The notes under the pieces were generated by a model. The model did not search any database. It was given only the letters and a program-made list of their open reading frames with translations, and was not told where the DNA came from. Both the position numbers and the translations under genes were made by a program. Below are positions 12,055 through 23,084 of a DNA stretch of 64,000 nt, in pieces; position 1 is the first letter of the stretch, and each line of letters opens with the position of its first letter. The DNA is from Porphyra umbilicalis (lineage: Eukaryota > Rhodophyta > Bangiophyceae > Bangiales > Bangiaceae), in the NCBI GenBank assembly GCA_002049455.2, contig KV918761.1, positions 620,001 to 684,000 on the forward strand, in the 5' to 3' direction.

Positions 12055-12401
12055 GTTTGCAGCAATCTAGCCAATGTAGATGCAGACATTTATCCTAAAA
12101 ATCTCAGAGCTGGCAAGGACATTGAAGAGTCCGACAGAAAACGGCAAGAAACGAGAAAGAAAAGGCTTATCTCTACTTTGCGTACATGGCATGCGCTTTA
12201 CAGCACAATCGTGAAATGGAGTAGCGAGGCACCACGAGTAGCTGCAGAGTTGACAATCAATGTAGGCCAGACAAGGCGCGGCGCGAGCAAACCATACAAG
12301 AAAAAAACAAAGCAAACAAATGCGTACTGGTTGCGCCACATAGTCCACAGCAAACACTTGGTACCCACTTTGGTCTTGGCCTCGTCGATGAAGGCCAAGG
12401 A
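12055..12401. other. Spacer
   Basis: AT-richer spacer between the MITE copy and the 3' end of the second Myb-like gene. Nothing recognised. Confidence 0.5.
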
Positions 12402-13961
12402 CTACTCCCAGCCGTTGTCATTGTTGTCTTTATCTCCATCGCTTGATGAGCCCCAGTCCATGCCGTTGACGATGCACTCGTCGATGCTCATGCCGTTTGC
12501 GCGCGCTCTGTCCAAAAACAGCTGCTTCTTGGCGGCATGCGTCGAACGGCGTCGAGTGGAGGAGGCCGCGTGTAGGGTTGGTGGCAGGGGGGGCCAGGAG
12601 CCAGAGACGCCTGCGCGGCCGCGACGGGCGCGGCTGCCGCGCGCCGCACCCGAAAAGCTATCGCCCTTGTCCCCGTCCACGGCATCTCCCCCGTTATCGG
12701 CATAAGAATCGCTGCTGCTTCGCAGTGTTGCCGTTGCCAGGACCAATGCCGTAGCAGCGCTTGCGGCGTGCTCAATAGACGCCGATAGTGCTGGCATCGT
12801 CGTCGGCGGCGGTGGCGGCGGTGCCACAGTATACTCCTCAAAGTCGTCGATGGGCACGTTGTTCTGTTCGAGTTCAGGTGCGGGCGACCCGGCATCTGAG
12901 TCAGTCTCCGTGACGAACCCGGCCTCGTCCTCATCGTCAGACACGTCGGGCGAAACTCGGCGCTCACGTTGGCCGGCAGCTCCTCTGCGCACGCTGGCAT
13001 GGGCACATCGGCCGCGAGCGCCACCGCGGCCGCGGCCACCGCGTCCACCGCGTCCAGCTCCGCGCCCAACTCCACCTCCATGACGTCCGCCGCGTTCATG
13101 GCCGCTGACAGCAGCCGCAGCAGCTGTTGCGTCAATCGCCTGCTGCAGCTGTGCTGCCTCGGCCTCACCTGGAGCGTTCATGTTGTCCACGGGATGGTCA
13201 TCAGGTTCGTCCCGCAGGCGGCAACTTGCCTCGCGCGCCCACCAAGCACGACCCTCTTCAGGGTTGACAGCCATAGGCAACGACCAAAACGCCACAGTGC
13301 TGCGATCAGCTGCCGACTGGGCGATTGAGTTGAGACCCGTCGTGTGCGCGACCGCCTCGCGCTGCAGTGCCGCCTCGATGCGTGATAAGGCCTTGGCGGC
13401 CTTGGTACCAATAGGCCGCATTTGAACGCCACTCTGCCGGCACTGCTTCCTGGCACGCTCGTAGGTAGAGCTCGTGGGCACGTTGAACAGGTCCTCCTCC
13501 TCATCCTCCTCCTCTATGGAATCGGGAGCCAACCGACGTGGAGCCCTCAGCGCCTCCATAGTGGTAGCGCCACTACAGCGGTCCAGCGTCTTCCGCACGT
13601 TCCAAAGGCACAGCTGCTGGTCGTCTTGCTTGGCCACAACTTCCGGTTTGAAGCCCTTGTAGGGGCTCATGTCATGGTACTTGGCCACGGCGGCACCGAA
13701 GACATCTTTCGGCGATGGGTTTCCGGTCAGCTGGTGCCTCAACACCGCCACATAGCAGTTCTTGAAGCGGTCGACCGTTGAAAAGATGTTGTAGCTGAGC
13801 TGCTTGTGGATATCTGACGTGGATCCAGAGCGGCGGCGCTCTAGCCGCGGCATATCATCTGGCAGCCGCGCGCGGAAGCGGCCGTTGTAGTCCTCCTTGA
13901 AAGTGTCGAGGCGATGGTCAATTCCAACTTCCGCGTTGAGCGTGGAATCCACGTACACGGA
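12402..13961 (-). pseudogene. Second Myb/SANT (NAM-associated) protein, 3' part of a gene split by an insertion
   Basis: Accessory DNA-binding protein type as found in PIF/Harbinger transposons, related to the one at 2.7-4.6 kb. From the insertion junction the frame reads SVYVDSTLNAEVGIDHRL and FKEDYNGRF, then ERRRSGST...YNIFSTVDRFKNCY (the family's R-S...F core), an acidic stretch (IEEEDEEEDLF) and RPIGTKAAK, the same G(T)KAAK box as the first copy. The C-terminus has a Gly/Arg-rich segment and ends in an acidic Asp/Asn tail at the stop near 12,402. There is no internal stop in this part. The N-terminal part lies beyond 14,611 on the other side of the inserted element. The joined product would be close to full length for the family; the inserted copy probably cannot make it. 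Confidence 0.7.
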
Positions 13962-14610
13962 GTGTAGTACCACAATCTAGGGGGTAACCTCGAGAGGAGG
14001 GAAGTAACGGCCGTCTTAGCCGCTCGCGCGACACCCGCTATGGGACTCGAGGCCCGGGAAGTCGGGCCGATCGAAACGCCAAGACATCGAGACACGGTTT
14101 ACTTGCCGGCGACGACGGTGCCTCCCACCGTCGTCGCCCTTCGTCCTAAAAGCGCGGAAAGCTTCGCCCGGGCCCAATTTCCCCAAATGAGAATCGACCC
14201 GGGCCGTCACCAACCAATGCTGATAGTTCCCTACATGCATGTCAAGTCCCCCGAGGCGATCATTACAGACGAGGGGAAGAAACCGTCCCGTGCGCAACGC
14301 GCTGCACCCGCCGCATGGCGCCCGGTCGGCCGTCGCCTGCCTAGCCCTCTCGGGCGCGCCAGCGCCCTCTCGGGCGCGCCAATCCGGCCTCTCGCGGGGC
14401 CCGCGTGCCAGGCGCGGCGGGTCGGGTACGCTCCCCGGGTGGCCCAAGCCGGTCAGCGGGGCCGCCCCCTCGCCCCGGTCCCCGCGTCGCCGCCCCGTCG
14501 GCAACCACCGCCGCTGGCGTCGCCACCCCACGTCGGGTACCGCGTCCCCCGTCGTCGCCGACGTCCCCGCGGTGGCCCCCTGGCGCATAGGGGGCCCCGT
14601 AGTACTGCAC
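13962..14610. mobile_element. 649-bp non-autonomous element with 3-bp target duplication, inside the Myb-like gene
   Basis: Ends are near-perfect inverted repeats: GTGTAGTACCAC at 13,962 and GTAGTACTGCAC ending at 14,610. It is flanked by a direct GGA (13,959-13,961 and 14,611-14,613). Taking it out with one GGA joins DEREVLCS to VYVDSTLNAEV in frame. Inside, at 14,108-14,138, is a perfect 13-bp hairpin (GGCGACGACGGTG, loop CCTCC). It shares this hairpin region and its end motif with the element at 46,689-47,282. No coding sequence is recognised. The 3-bp duplication fits mobilisation by Harbinger or CACTA-type transposases (known for those groups); which one is inference. Confidence 0.85.
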
Positions 14611-14800
14611 GGAGCAGAGGACCTCGCGCTCGTCACAAGTCCAGAAGACGCCCCCCACGCCACGAGGACTACCAACAACGGTGGCCAGGACGACATCAGG
14701 GACTTGGGGTGGGGGGCGTGGGCCTTGGGGTGGTGGGCTTTGGAGCACAGGAAAGGATCTCATCGTCTGCCTCACGCGCCCCTTCGTGCATGGGAGCGCC
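14611..14800 (-). pseudogene. 5' part of the split Myb/SANT gene
   Basis: Encodes GVGGVFWTCDEREVLCS, which fits the first helix of the Myb/SANT domain (F.T..ER.VLCS), directly at the insertion junction; residues after the junction continue in the segment ending at 13,961. Further upstream the frame turns into Pro-rich sequence, while a neighbouring frame (14,696-15,040) reads Gly/Gln/Ser-rich sequence with three DGQ(D/N)MA repeats, so an additional indel near 14,660-14,700 is likely. The true start is not determined. Confidence 0.6.
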
Positions 14801-15299
14801 AAGGGGGGCAGCGGCGGGGGTTCCGCTTGTAGTACCGGCCACGCTCTGGCCGCCGAGATGATGTGCTTGTGCTGCCGCGCTCTGGCCGCCGTGATGTTGT
14901 GCAGGGGAAGACAGGTAGGGGCTGGGGTTGGAGCCGGCCATGTCCTGGCCGTCTTGGTTGATATTGGAGCCGGCCATGTTCTGGCCGTCTTGGTCTCGTG
15001 AAGTCGATGACGGGGCGGGGTTAATGCGGGAGCTGGCCATGTCTTGGCCGTCGGGGTGGTCAACGTGGACTCAGGGTCGGCCTCGGGCTCCGGTGCTGGC
15101 TTGGGATACCGCAGGGCCTTGCAGGTCAACGGCGGCAAAGACACAGAACGTTACCCCCTGTGGCGGCGAGAAGGGAGACTAGAACCGACGGTGTGGGGGT
15201 AGTGGGCCCAGTAGCTGAGGCTCCCACCGCTTCGGCGGCTGTGGCTTGTTGACGTCAATCCGCCACAGTCTGCGCTCGCCGTTCGCGTCGGGCCACGTT
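14801..15299 (-). other. Low-complexity stretch upstream of the Myb gene, possible N-terminal extension
   Basis: Contains short direct repeats of TGGCCGTCTTGG and CTCTGGCCGCC. On the minus strand one frame (to 15,040) gives a Gly/Gln/Ser-rich peptide with repeated DGQxMA. It may be the disordered N-terminus of the Myb-like protein or just repeat. Nothing further is visible up to 15,300. Confidence 0.3.
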
Positions 15300-15640
15300 T
15301 GTATAACGACAGTAAGAAGGCCTCGAAGCCAATAGAAAGCCCGCATTCGGCGCCAGAACCTTGCATCCAGCAGAACTCACTGTTTGTTGCCGCTGGATCC
15401 GCTTTTCGTGGCACTGAGAAAGCTGCCCACGCGAGATTTTGAGATTTTCTACTGTTTCTCAGCCAGAAGTGCAAAAAAAAGAGGATCTGATGTTGGTTTC
15501 CAGGCTGTATGGGGACATGTAAGCAATCAGGAGCATTCAGTCAGTCCCAGTCGCGCATCTGATTGTTGGAGAGAGTCGGTCCGCAAGTCAGTCTCTGTCC
15601 ACCAGGACAAAATTCGGGGATCAGCAATACTTGGATCCAG
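15300..15640 (-). mobile_element. Truncated copy of MITE-like family 2
   Basis: About 340 bp matching, in reverse orientation, the left half of the element at 26,574-27,152, including the terminal motif GACAAAATTCGGGGATCAGC. The other end is missing at about 15,300. Confidence 0.65.
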
Positions 15641-16041
15641 CGAGGTTTTGTCCGCGCCTCTGCCGCGTCTCGTTCCTCCAAGAGAAGCCGCTCCCGCTTC
15701 TCCCAGTCGACGGTCACAACGTTGCCGTTTCGGCCTGGGGGAAAGTCAACCCGCGGCGGGGACGCCCAGGGGCACGGGCACCACAGGGGACACGTGGAGT
15801 GGTGAGGTCCGACGGTGAGAGCAAGGCGGCACAAGAAACAAAGCCGGCGTTGAGCCCGGCGCTCCGCTGTGCGACCTAAATTGCCGGCCAGGCTGCCAAT
15901 CCAGCGCCAGCCCCAGCCCGGATGAGGCGAGGGCCGGCGCGCCCACGGGCACGGGCACCGGTCCGGGCAGATAGAGACGTTGGAGCTCACGGACTGCGCG
16001 CGCTTGCACTGGGTGCAGATGCAACGTAGGCCCCGTTGGAG
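15641..16041. other. Intergenic, nothing recognised
   Basis: About 400 bp with no recognisable gene, repeat or RNA. Confidence 0.45.
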
Positions 16042-16647
16042 CTAGGCCTTCGTGCTTGCTCGAGCAGGGGGCCCATGTGCCCGGCGAGGGGTGTACGCAG
16101 GAGCGGCCTTGTCTGCAGCTGTCCTCGCCGCTTCAGGAGCACTGAAGAAGTCAGCAGGTGCCGACGGCGTGGCCGTGAAGTTGCCGGCCACAGGAGCACT
16201 GGAGGAGTCATCAGGTGCGAACGGCGTGGCCGTGGAGTTGCCGGCCATCGTTGGCGTGGGGGACGATGGGGCGGGTGATGCGGCTGGGTGCGCCGAATCC
16301 GCCATCGCAGTATGCCGTAACCTCAGTAGGTACGTGCCGAGCGTCGTCCGCCGTCCCCGCCGTTTCCAGGTCGTCAATCGAGTCACCGCTACAGCGCCTG
16401 CAGCAGTGCGCTTCACAAAACCGGTGCCAACAGTGCGCTCCACGAAACTGGTCCCAAGCAGAGTTCCCGCGCCCGAACAACGCTCGGGGTGCCTCGGGAG
16501 CGCAAAGGCGACCGCGGCACTGCGGCAACAGGAACGAGTGACGCTGCGCCGTGCCCTCCGTGCACCGACACCCTGCCCCGCGCATATCTGTTGATTGCCG
16601 TCAAACCACCGTTCGTGGGAAGACCTGCCGCCAGCGCGCGGGGGCAT
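16042..16647 (-). CDS. Hypothetical Ala/Thr/Ser/Pro-rich protein with a 19-residue duplication
   Basis: Unrecognised. The minus frame carries two consecutive 19-residue units (AGNSTATPFAPDDSSSAP and AGNFTATPSAPADFFSAP), encoded by a 57-bp duplication at 16,141-16,254, and a basic C-terminus. The plus frame over the same bases is also open, so coding status and strand rest on composition only. The start is not determined. Confidence 0.2.
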   Translation of the reverse strand: MPPRAGGRSSHERWFDGNQQICAGQGVGARRARRSVTRSCCRSAAVAFALPRHPERCSGAGTLLGTSFVERTVGTGFVKRTAAGAVAVTRLTTWKRRGRRTTLGTYLLRLRHTAMADSAHPAASPAPSSPTPTMAGNSTATPFAPDDSSSAPVAGNFTATPSAPADFFSAPEAARTAADKAAPAYTPRRAHGPPARASTKA

Positions 16648-16884
16648 GCTGTTAGAGGTGCGAGGCTAGCGGCCATTGGGCGATGCGAAGCCGTGGCCAA
16701 AAAGGCTCGCCCCACGCGCGGGGCCCAGAGAAGCGGCTCAACGAGCTGCCTTCGACAGCACGGTTTGTACGGATGGGCACGGTCCTAAAAGAGCTGACCT
16801 GCTGCGGCCTGGGCGTCCATCTCAACTGGTCAGAGAGAAACAGGCCGGTTTGGGTACTCAGCCGGGTGACTTCAGGGCTCAACA

Positions 16885-17145
16885 GAACGCGCATGCGTGA
16901 TTCATGGCCCTTGCTACACTAGGTGGAGGTGACGCACGATGTAAGAGCGGCTGCACACGTATCCCGACCCGAGAAACTCGCCGAGCGGACACATCAGGAA
17001 GTTAAACATGGTTGCACGTGCACAGCCTTAAGTGGAGCTCCGAGCATCTTTCCCTATTTCTTGATGGTCCCTCCCTCTCACGTTGGAGGATCGTTCGGCT
17101 GACACTGGGTGCCCTGCGTCAAGGAGCGTGAAAAAGCACACCAAA
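16885..17145 (+). repeat. Dispersed repeat X, 5' segment
   Basis: Matches 22,622-22,860 closely over about 250 bp, including GGAGCTCC, CTATTTCTTGATGGTCCCTC and CGTTCGGCTGACACTGGG. It lacks the next segment seen at 22,862-23,092, which instead matches 18,655-18,875; the intervening 1.5 kb may be interior of a longer copy or an insertion. Confidence 0.7.
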
Positions 17146-18654
17146 CCCCGACAGGCGATTCCAGCCTGAAAATCGACCCCGACACTTCGTCAAACACCCC
17201 CCGTAATATGCCTGTGAAGTGGGCGTCGAGGTCGAAAGATGTTCGCTGGCACGTGCCAGCCCGTGCCTCTTGCGTGATCGAACCCTCTCAGCTAAGTGGC
17301 TAGATTGCCCATTCGGACTTCTCCGTTATGTTCGTAAATACGCTTTTTATTTCGATCATCTGGCTGTACACTCTATCTCTCTGTCCGACCCTCGCTAGCG
17401 GTCCTACAGGAACAAATAAGAAAGACTGCCTACACAAAAAGGAAACAAAGAGGAGAGGCATAGGCTGGCGCTTGACACAAGGCGCCCAAACGATAAAGAG
17501 GAGCAGAGAAAATATAATAAGCGACGGCGAAAGCGAGAAGAGTCCACGGTTGTAACACAAGAGACAGCGGTAGCAGAGCGGGGGGACCTGCGCAAAAGGA
17601 AACAACCATGAGGGTGTGGGATGTCGTGCGCAGCACGCAACAGCGAGATGCAACACCGTACATGACGACGGGGGAGCGCGGACGGTTGCCAGCCGCGTCA
17701 AAAAGGTCTTTGCAAGCCACAGCTGGAACTCTGCCAAGGTACATCGCGGTCGAGCGCGCGCGGGCCGTCCTGTTGTTGGCTAAAACAGGATATGAAGCCC
17801 GCCAAGATTTAGTGGAAATCGAACTTCTGGCCAATCACGGAGCTCTAAAGATTCATAATTTGACAATCATGAGGGGCCCCTGATTGCCTGGCGCACTCTC
17901 CTGAACCCCTTCCACAACGCGCGCGCGCACCTTGGGTCCAGCCCGTCGTCGCTTGAGTCTGGCTAGACCGCGCGAGCCCACCCCATCCCCACGTCCTTGC
18001 CAATGACTTGTGGGTGTAGCTCCTCGTGCCTACACTGGGCCACTCATATCCCTTCCCCATCTCTCCCCCTGCCACTTATCGTATCCTATGTCCTCGGTGC
18101 ACTACAACCTGCTGTCTCTCACTTTCCCTTCTTTCTTGTTTCTGAGTCCTTGTGCGTTGTTCTTGCCGAACGGTGCGATGCGACCCTTTTTCATCGTCCC
18201 TCCCCACCATACCTCTTTCCCCCCTCAATCAGTTCCCTTTCTTTACGTTGGTGTTGCTGTTGCCTTGTTTCCTGAGCGTTGAGAAGGCTGACCGCACCCC
18301 GTTGTCGTCGTCCGACCAAGTGGTGGTGACGACGACGGCGACAGAAATACTTAAATCAACGCTCCACACAATTGCGCAGCCCTCAGGCCTCAAATATCCG
18401 TCGAGCCAGTTCCTAGCATCCTCCTCGTTCCGGGCGCGAAGAACCATGATCGAATGATTGGACAGCAGCGATCCACGTAACAGACGTGAGATATTCCATC
18501 CCAGACGCCCAGGGCATGCGAAAGTGTCGGGGTCTCGTGACCCCGACAGGCTCCTGTATGGTCATCTGGGAGGGGAACCCAAAAGTGTTGGGTGGCCTCA
18601 AGGCGTTGGAAACAGTGTCAGGATTTAGAATGTTTTACCGTGTACCGTCAAGAA
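17146..18654. other. Intergenic or interior of repeat X
   Basis: About 1.5 kb between the two segments that are adjacent in the copy at 22.6-23.1 kb. A pyrimidine-rich strand occupies about 18,040-18,280. No coding motif found; ORFs are short and unsupported. Confidence 0.45.
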
Positions 18655-18875
18655 GGGCTCACCGCCGCTGTCCCGCCCCCAACGTATTCGGTGCCAGTGG
18701 GTCTCAGATCGAGTCGTTCCACCAGAACCTGGATTCGGGCACCGCCTGTGGTCCGGACGTGGAGGCACACCACCCCACTTGATCCGACTGTTTTTCTTTT
18801 GCGACGCGTGTCGCAGCCACATCACATGCCAGCCGAGATTGGTGATATTCTATTTGATCTATTGCTGACCTCCAG
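18655..18875 (+). repeat. Dispersed repeat X, 3' segment
   Basis: Matches 22,862-23,092 (for example CACCGCCTGTGGTCCGGACG and CACTTGATCCGACTG) in the same orientation. Its 3' end is interrupted by MITE family 1 copy 2; matching host sequence resumes after it at about 19,500-19,600 (TTGATTGCAAA, GCGCGGCAG). Confidence 0.7.
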
Positions 18876-19490
18876 AAAGTGGCGGTTGCGGTGTGGTTGT
18901 AGTCATTCGACAGCGTACGTGGAAAAATTGAAGGACTAGAAATCATCTGAGTTCTTTACTCAGTCTCCTAATGCAGCTCTGCGCACTGAAAACGTACATG
19001 CGGATCTCAAGAAATCTGAAGATGTTTGTTGATCTCATGAGAGTTCATAGGTTTAACCCAGAACTCTCTCCATCCCCGCTTCAAACCCAAGCAAGCGGCC
19101 AAAGAATCTCAGTATATCTCAATGTTGGTGGCAATATCTCTGCGTGACTGGAAACGCACATCCGGATCTCAAGAAATCTGAAGAAGTTTGTTGATCTCAT
19201 GAGAAATCACAGGTCTGGCCCAGAACTCTCTCCATCCCCTCTTTAGGCTCAAGCAAGCGGCCCAAAAACCTCAGGAAATGTCAATGTGGGTGGCAATGGC
19301 TCTGCGTGACACCTGCAAGACACGGTCATTGGCTTGCAAGATTACTGGCGGCAAGGTTCAGCCAGTAGTTCGAAAACTGGCAGCCAGCAGTTCGATCATC
19401 TGTTGTCGAACAGCCAATCCGACTTCATTTCTACACTCTGTCGTCGGCTCTGCATCTTTTTTCTCTGCAACCGCCATTTTTTTGGCGGTT
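18876..19490 (+). mobile_element. MITE-like element, family 1, copy 2 with internal duplication
   Basis: Same orientation as copy 1. Left end CCTCCAGAAAGTGGCGGTTG, right end CAACCGCCATTTTTTTGGCGG. It is longer than copy 1 because a 162-bp internal segment is duplicated in tandem (CGGATCTCAAGAAATCTGAA at 19,001 and 19,163). The flanks TTGCTGA (left) and TTAGCTGA (right) could be an imperfect 7-8 bp target duplication. Confidence 0.7.
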
Positions 19491-19599
19491 AGCTGAACCG
19501 AAATTGTATCTCATCACATCATTCGTTGATTGCAAACTGTGGAAAATTTGGAAGCGCGGCAGCGCGTTAGCTCCCTTCTGCTGTTTCGCTCCTGCTGAC

Positions 19600-20260
19600 G
19601 CGGCCGCGTCTAAATTTCCACAGCATCGCCCTGGCGGCGTCGCGGCCGAAGATTCGCAGCTTCTGCTCTCTGTGGCGCGCGCTGCCGCCGCCCGTTTGGC
19701 GGGGCGGCAGCCCCCCCTGCGGGTGGCGGCGCTTTACTCTCTCTCGCCCTGCCGCCGACCGTACGGCAGGGCGGCAGCCCCCCTGCGGGTGGCGGCGATT
19801 TACTCTCGCGCACGCTGCCGCCGCCCGTACGGCAGGGCGGCAGCCCCCCCGCGGGTAGCCGCGCTTTAATCTCGCTCGCGCTGCCGTCGCCCGTATCGCG
19901 GGTCGGCAGCCCTCCCGCGGGTGGCGGCGCTTGACTCTCTTCCCCGTCGCCCGTCGGACATCGCACGCAGTTCCGCATACCGCTGGCGTCAGCAACACGC
20001 CAAGCCAACAGCGAGTGCGGCAAGCGGCTGTGACCGCGTGCGGCGCGGCCTGCAGGCGCCGCCACAACCACCGCTGCTGCCGCCGCCACAGCCACCGCCG
20101 CCGCCGACGGCTGCAGACGGCAAGTGGCATTGAGCGCGTGCGGCGAGGCCTGCAGCCGCCGCCACAGCCGCCGCTGCTGCCGTCGCAACAGCCACCGCCG
20201 CCGCTGACGGCTGCAGACGCCGCGACAGCGGCGGAGCTGCCGCCGAGCGCTTCGCACGCC
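19600..20260. repeat. GC-rich tandem repeats, 66-bp and ~100-bp units
   Basis: GCGGGTGGCGG and variants recur at 19,719, 19,785, 19,851 and 19,917, a period of 66 bp. Further right, two units of 100 bp start with GACCGCGTG (20,032) and GAGCGCGTG (20,132). Several frames are open on both strands (22-residue Pro/Gly-rich repeats on the minus strand), so I do not call a gene. Confidence 0.8.
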
Positions 20261-20908
20261 GCCACCGCAACGGATGGGATATCTTGCGGCCAGTCGGCCA
20301 CCTACGCACGGGAAGAACACTCAGGCGGCCGCCGCGTCTGCATGGCGGCCACAACACCACATGAACGAACGAGCACACAAGAGAACACCAGATTGTTCTA
20401 TGCGCCGTACGCCACCCTGTTTTTCCTCAATGCCCACTTATCCCCAATGCAATGAAAAATGGATCTCGTACAAGACGGTTGCACCAGGGCCTCCGTACGA
20501 GGCCCGCAAAGGGCGGTACCGCTCCCTGCACCACCGTACAAGACAATATGAACACAATACGCGCCCACCAAAGCGGGTGCCGGCCCTCTAACGCGACCAA
20601 AACAAACAACATGCGACTAGTACAAGGAAGGCCAACCGTGGGCCTCGGTACGAGACCTGCCGACCCTCCACTTCCGCTGTCGCCATCTCATCTAACACAC
20701 CAGGGCGATGCACACGTACCATGGAACAAACCAGGAAGGCCCACATGTAGCATGGATGGCCGCGGCTCACCTCGTCGGCGGTCGACCCCCCCCTATCCCC
20801 ATGCGCGCGCTAGAGCACACGAGTCTGGACACAAAGAAAGAGACGTGTGTCGGCCACACGCTGGTCGCCACAGCCGGCCCGGTCAGGGCCCTGGTTGTCG
20901 CCCTCGTC
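20261..20908. other. Intergenic
   Basis: No gene recognised. The motif GTAC(A/G)AG recurs at least five times at 20,470-20,660 in otherwise unique sequence; significance unknown. Confidence 0.4.
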
Positions 20909-22084
20909 CTAGTCACCAAGTTGGCTTGCGTCCTGCTGCCCGCGACCACGCGCGTTCTCGTCCGTGCTCGCGGCCGTTCCAACCTTGAGCTTGTCCCGTG
21001 CAAGTGAGACGCCAACGAGGACGACATCACTGACGACACTTTCCCTCGCCACCGCCGCTTCCGGGACTGTGCGACCGGCTGCAGAGGCCACTCCATCACG
21101 TCCCGCGACGTCGTTAGCGGCCGTGTCTCCCTCGGAAGGCAACCTGGCCGTCGCGGCGCGGACAAGGGTGCCCCGGTACGCCTTATGAAGGGTGGACATC
21201 GCCTTGTGGCACGCGCCGGCCCAGCGAACAGCCGTGCGGTACGTCTTACCTGCAAAAGCGAGGTGCTTGTCAACCGCGGCAGTCTTGGAGGCGAGCAGGC
21301 GCATGACGGTGTGGTGCGGCGCCGATAGGGCGCGGAGGATGTTCATCTGCGCCTCCAATGCCTTCGCGCTCGTGCCAATGTCCACAACGGCGATCGTGGC
21401 CGCCTAGAACTCGTCGGGCCTCGCTGGCTGATGATCGGCCATGCTGCCCTGCGCCACGCACGTGCCGGTGTCTCTGCGGGCCTCGTTTCAGGCCGCGTCA
21501 CCCGCCACCATAACCTTCTTACCACCCACTTTCTCGCATTCCAGCGGGCCGTCGACGGCCTTGCGCTTGCCGCCGTGGTCGGCCAGGTTTGCGGCTGTTT
21601 CAACAGGCACGTCCGGAATAAAATATGCAGGACCCTCAAAAGCGGACGGCGTGTTGGCCGCCACGAAGGCAGGACCCTGAGAAGCGCTCAGGCCGACGTC
21701 AGCCTTTCTCATTCCTTTGCCCTTGTCGTCAGCGCCAATGCGTCCCGCCGACAGGCCAACGGCAGCCTTGTCCCCAGCACCGTCAGTGGCCGAGTGCACG
21801 GCCGCTTCACCGCAAACGTTGGCCTCCTCTTGCGCGTCCCTTGCCCCGCCATTGCTTCTAAGTTGATCGGCGGCTGCCAATGTGGCCGCCGCAATAACCG
21901 CGTCGCCATCGGCATCGGCGTCTCGTTGGCCGGCCGCATTGTCTCCGGCGCCAGTGAGCGCCACAGGCCTCGGGTTCCCAGTGGAGGCCCCGTCGCTCAG
22001 CTCACGAAAAACACGCTCAACTTTGGCAACGTGCGTGGCCACAAAGAATGTGTGCGTCGGGCGGGCTTCCGCAGCAACGCCCAC
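20909..22084 (-). pseudogene. Decayed Ala-rich ORF, unknown function
   Basis: Two ORFs lie in the same phase, separated by TGA at 21,490 and a TAG about 85 bp further on. The upstream part is Ala/Asp/Gly-rich and ends in a basic patch (HGGKRKAVDG, KVGGKKVMVAG). The downstream part begins MADHQPARPDEF, then TAG, then AATIAVVDIGTSAKALEAQM and a helical stretch (ILRALSAPHHTVMRLLASKT). Codon and amino-acid composition look protein-like, but no family is recognised. Its neighbours are repeats, so a mobile-element origin is likely but unproven. Confidence 0.35.
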
Positions 22085-22621
22085 GGGCGACGAAATGGCA
22101 ATGGCGATGGGCGATTGGGTGAGGCAGGGCGGATTGTGGCAGCAGGCTCAGCGTGGGAGTGGGGTCCGGCGAGTCGGGGGCACCGGCGGGTGGCGTGCGT
22201 TGAGGTCCTCGTCGGCGCTCAGTGGGGTGCTGAAATGCCGTCGGATCACGCAGCCACGCCCCTCTTGCACCCCCCTCTGCTGTGCTCGTCTGGCTACTTC
22301 TCTCTCCTTCTGTGGCCTCGCGTTGCGTGTCCGTTCCACGTCAGCTCAGGCAGCGCAGCGTGAAAATAAGCCTATCGCCCGCCAATGGACCCTTCTTTGC
22401 GGCCATTCATCTCCAGCCGTAAACAATCTGGCCGCGCGGTCGCCCGCGTCAGCCTCACGAGGAGAGGGGGCTTCGTATGGTCAGCTGTCTGGCCCTACTC
22501 TGCGCACTCTGCTTCCAATCTGTTCCAGAAGATAAGCAACCTGGCTTCGCGGCCGCACGCGTCGGAAGGCAAAGGAAAAGGGGTCTCTGTGGTCAGCTGT
22601 CTGGTACTGAGCCCTCTAAAA
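22085..22621. repeat. Spacer with a ~114-bp direct duplication
   Basis: GGTCAGCTGTCTGG occurs at about 22,478 and again at about 22,592 within longer similar segments. Nothing else recognised. Confidence 0.5.
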
Positions 22622-23084
22622 CGCGCACATGCGTGATTCCTGGCCCTTGCTACACTTGGGGGAGGTGAGACACGATGTAGGGGCGGCTGCACACGTATCC
22701 TGACCCGTGAACTTCGCCGAGCGGACACACCAGGAATGTGAACATGCTTGCACGTGCACAGCCCTGAGTGGAGCTCCAAGCATCTTTGCCTATTTCTTGA
22801 TGGTCCCTCCCTCTCACGCTGGGGGACCGTTCGGCTGACACTGGGTGCCCTGCGTCAAGACGGGCTCAACGACGCTGTCCCGCCCCCCAACGTATTTGGG
22901 GCCAGTGGGTCTGAGATCTAGTCGGTCCACCAGAACCTGAATTTGGGCACCGCCTGTGGTCCGGACGTGAAGGCACACCACCCCACTTGATCCGACTGTT
23001 TTTCTTTGGCGGCGCGTGTCGCAACCGCATCACACGCCAGCCGAGACTTGTGATATTCTGCCTGATCTACCGAATTTGTATTGC
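22622..23084 (+). repeat. Dispersed repeat X, contiguous copy
   Basis: Contains, side by side, the two segments found separately at 16,885-17,145 and 18,655-18,875. It is interrupted near its 3' end by MITE family 1 copy 3; matching host sequence resumes at about 23,530. Confidence 0.7.

Noticed and set aside
17255-17310. tRNA-like sequence on the minus strand (TAGCTGAGAGG, GGTTCGATCAC)
   Set aside because: The A-box-like and B-box-like motifs are almost adjacent and no cloverleaf can form.
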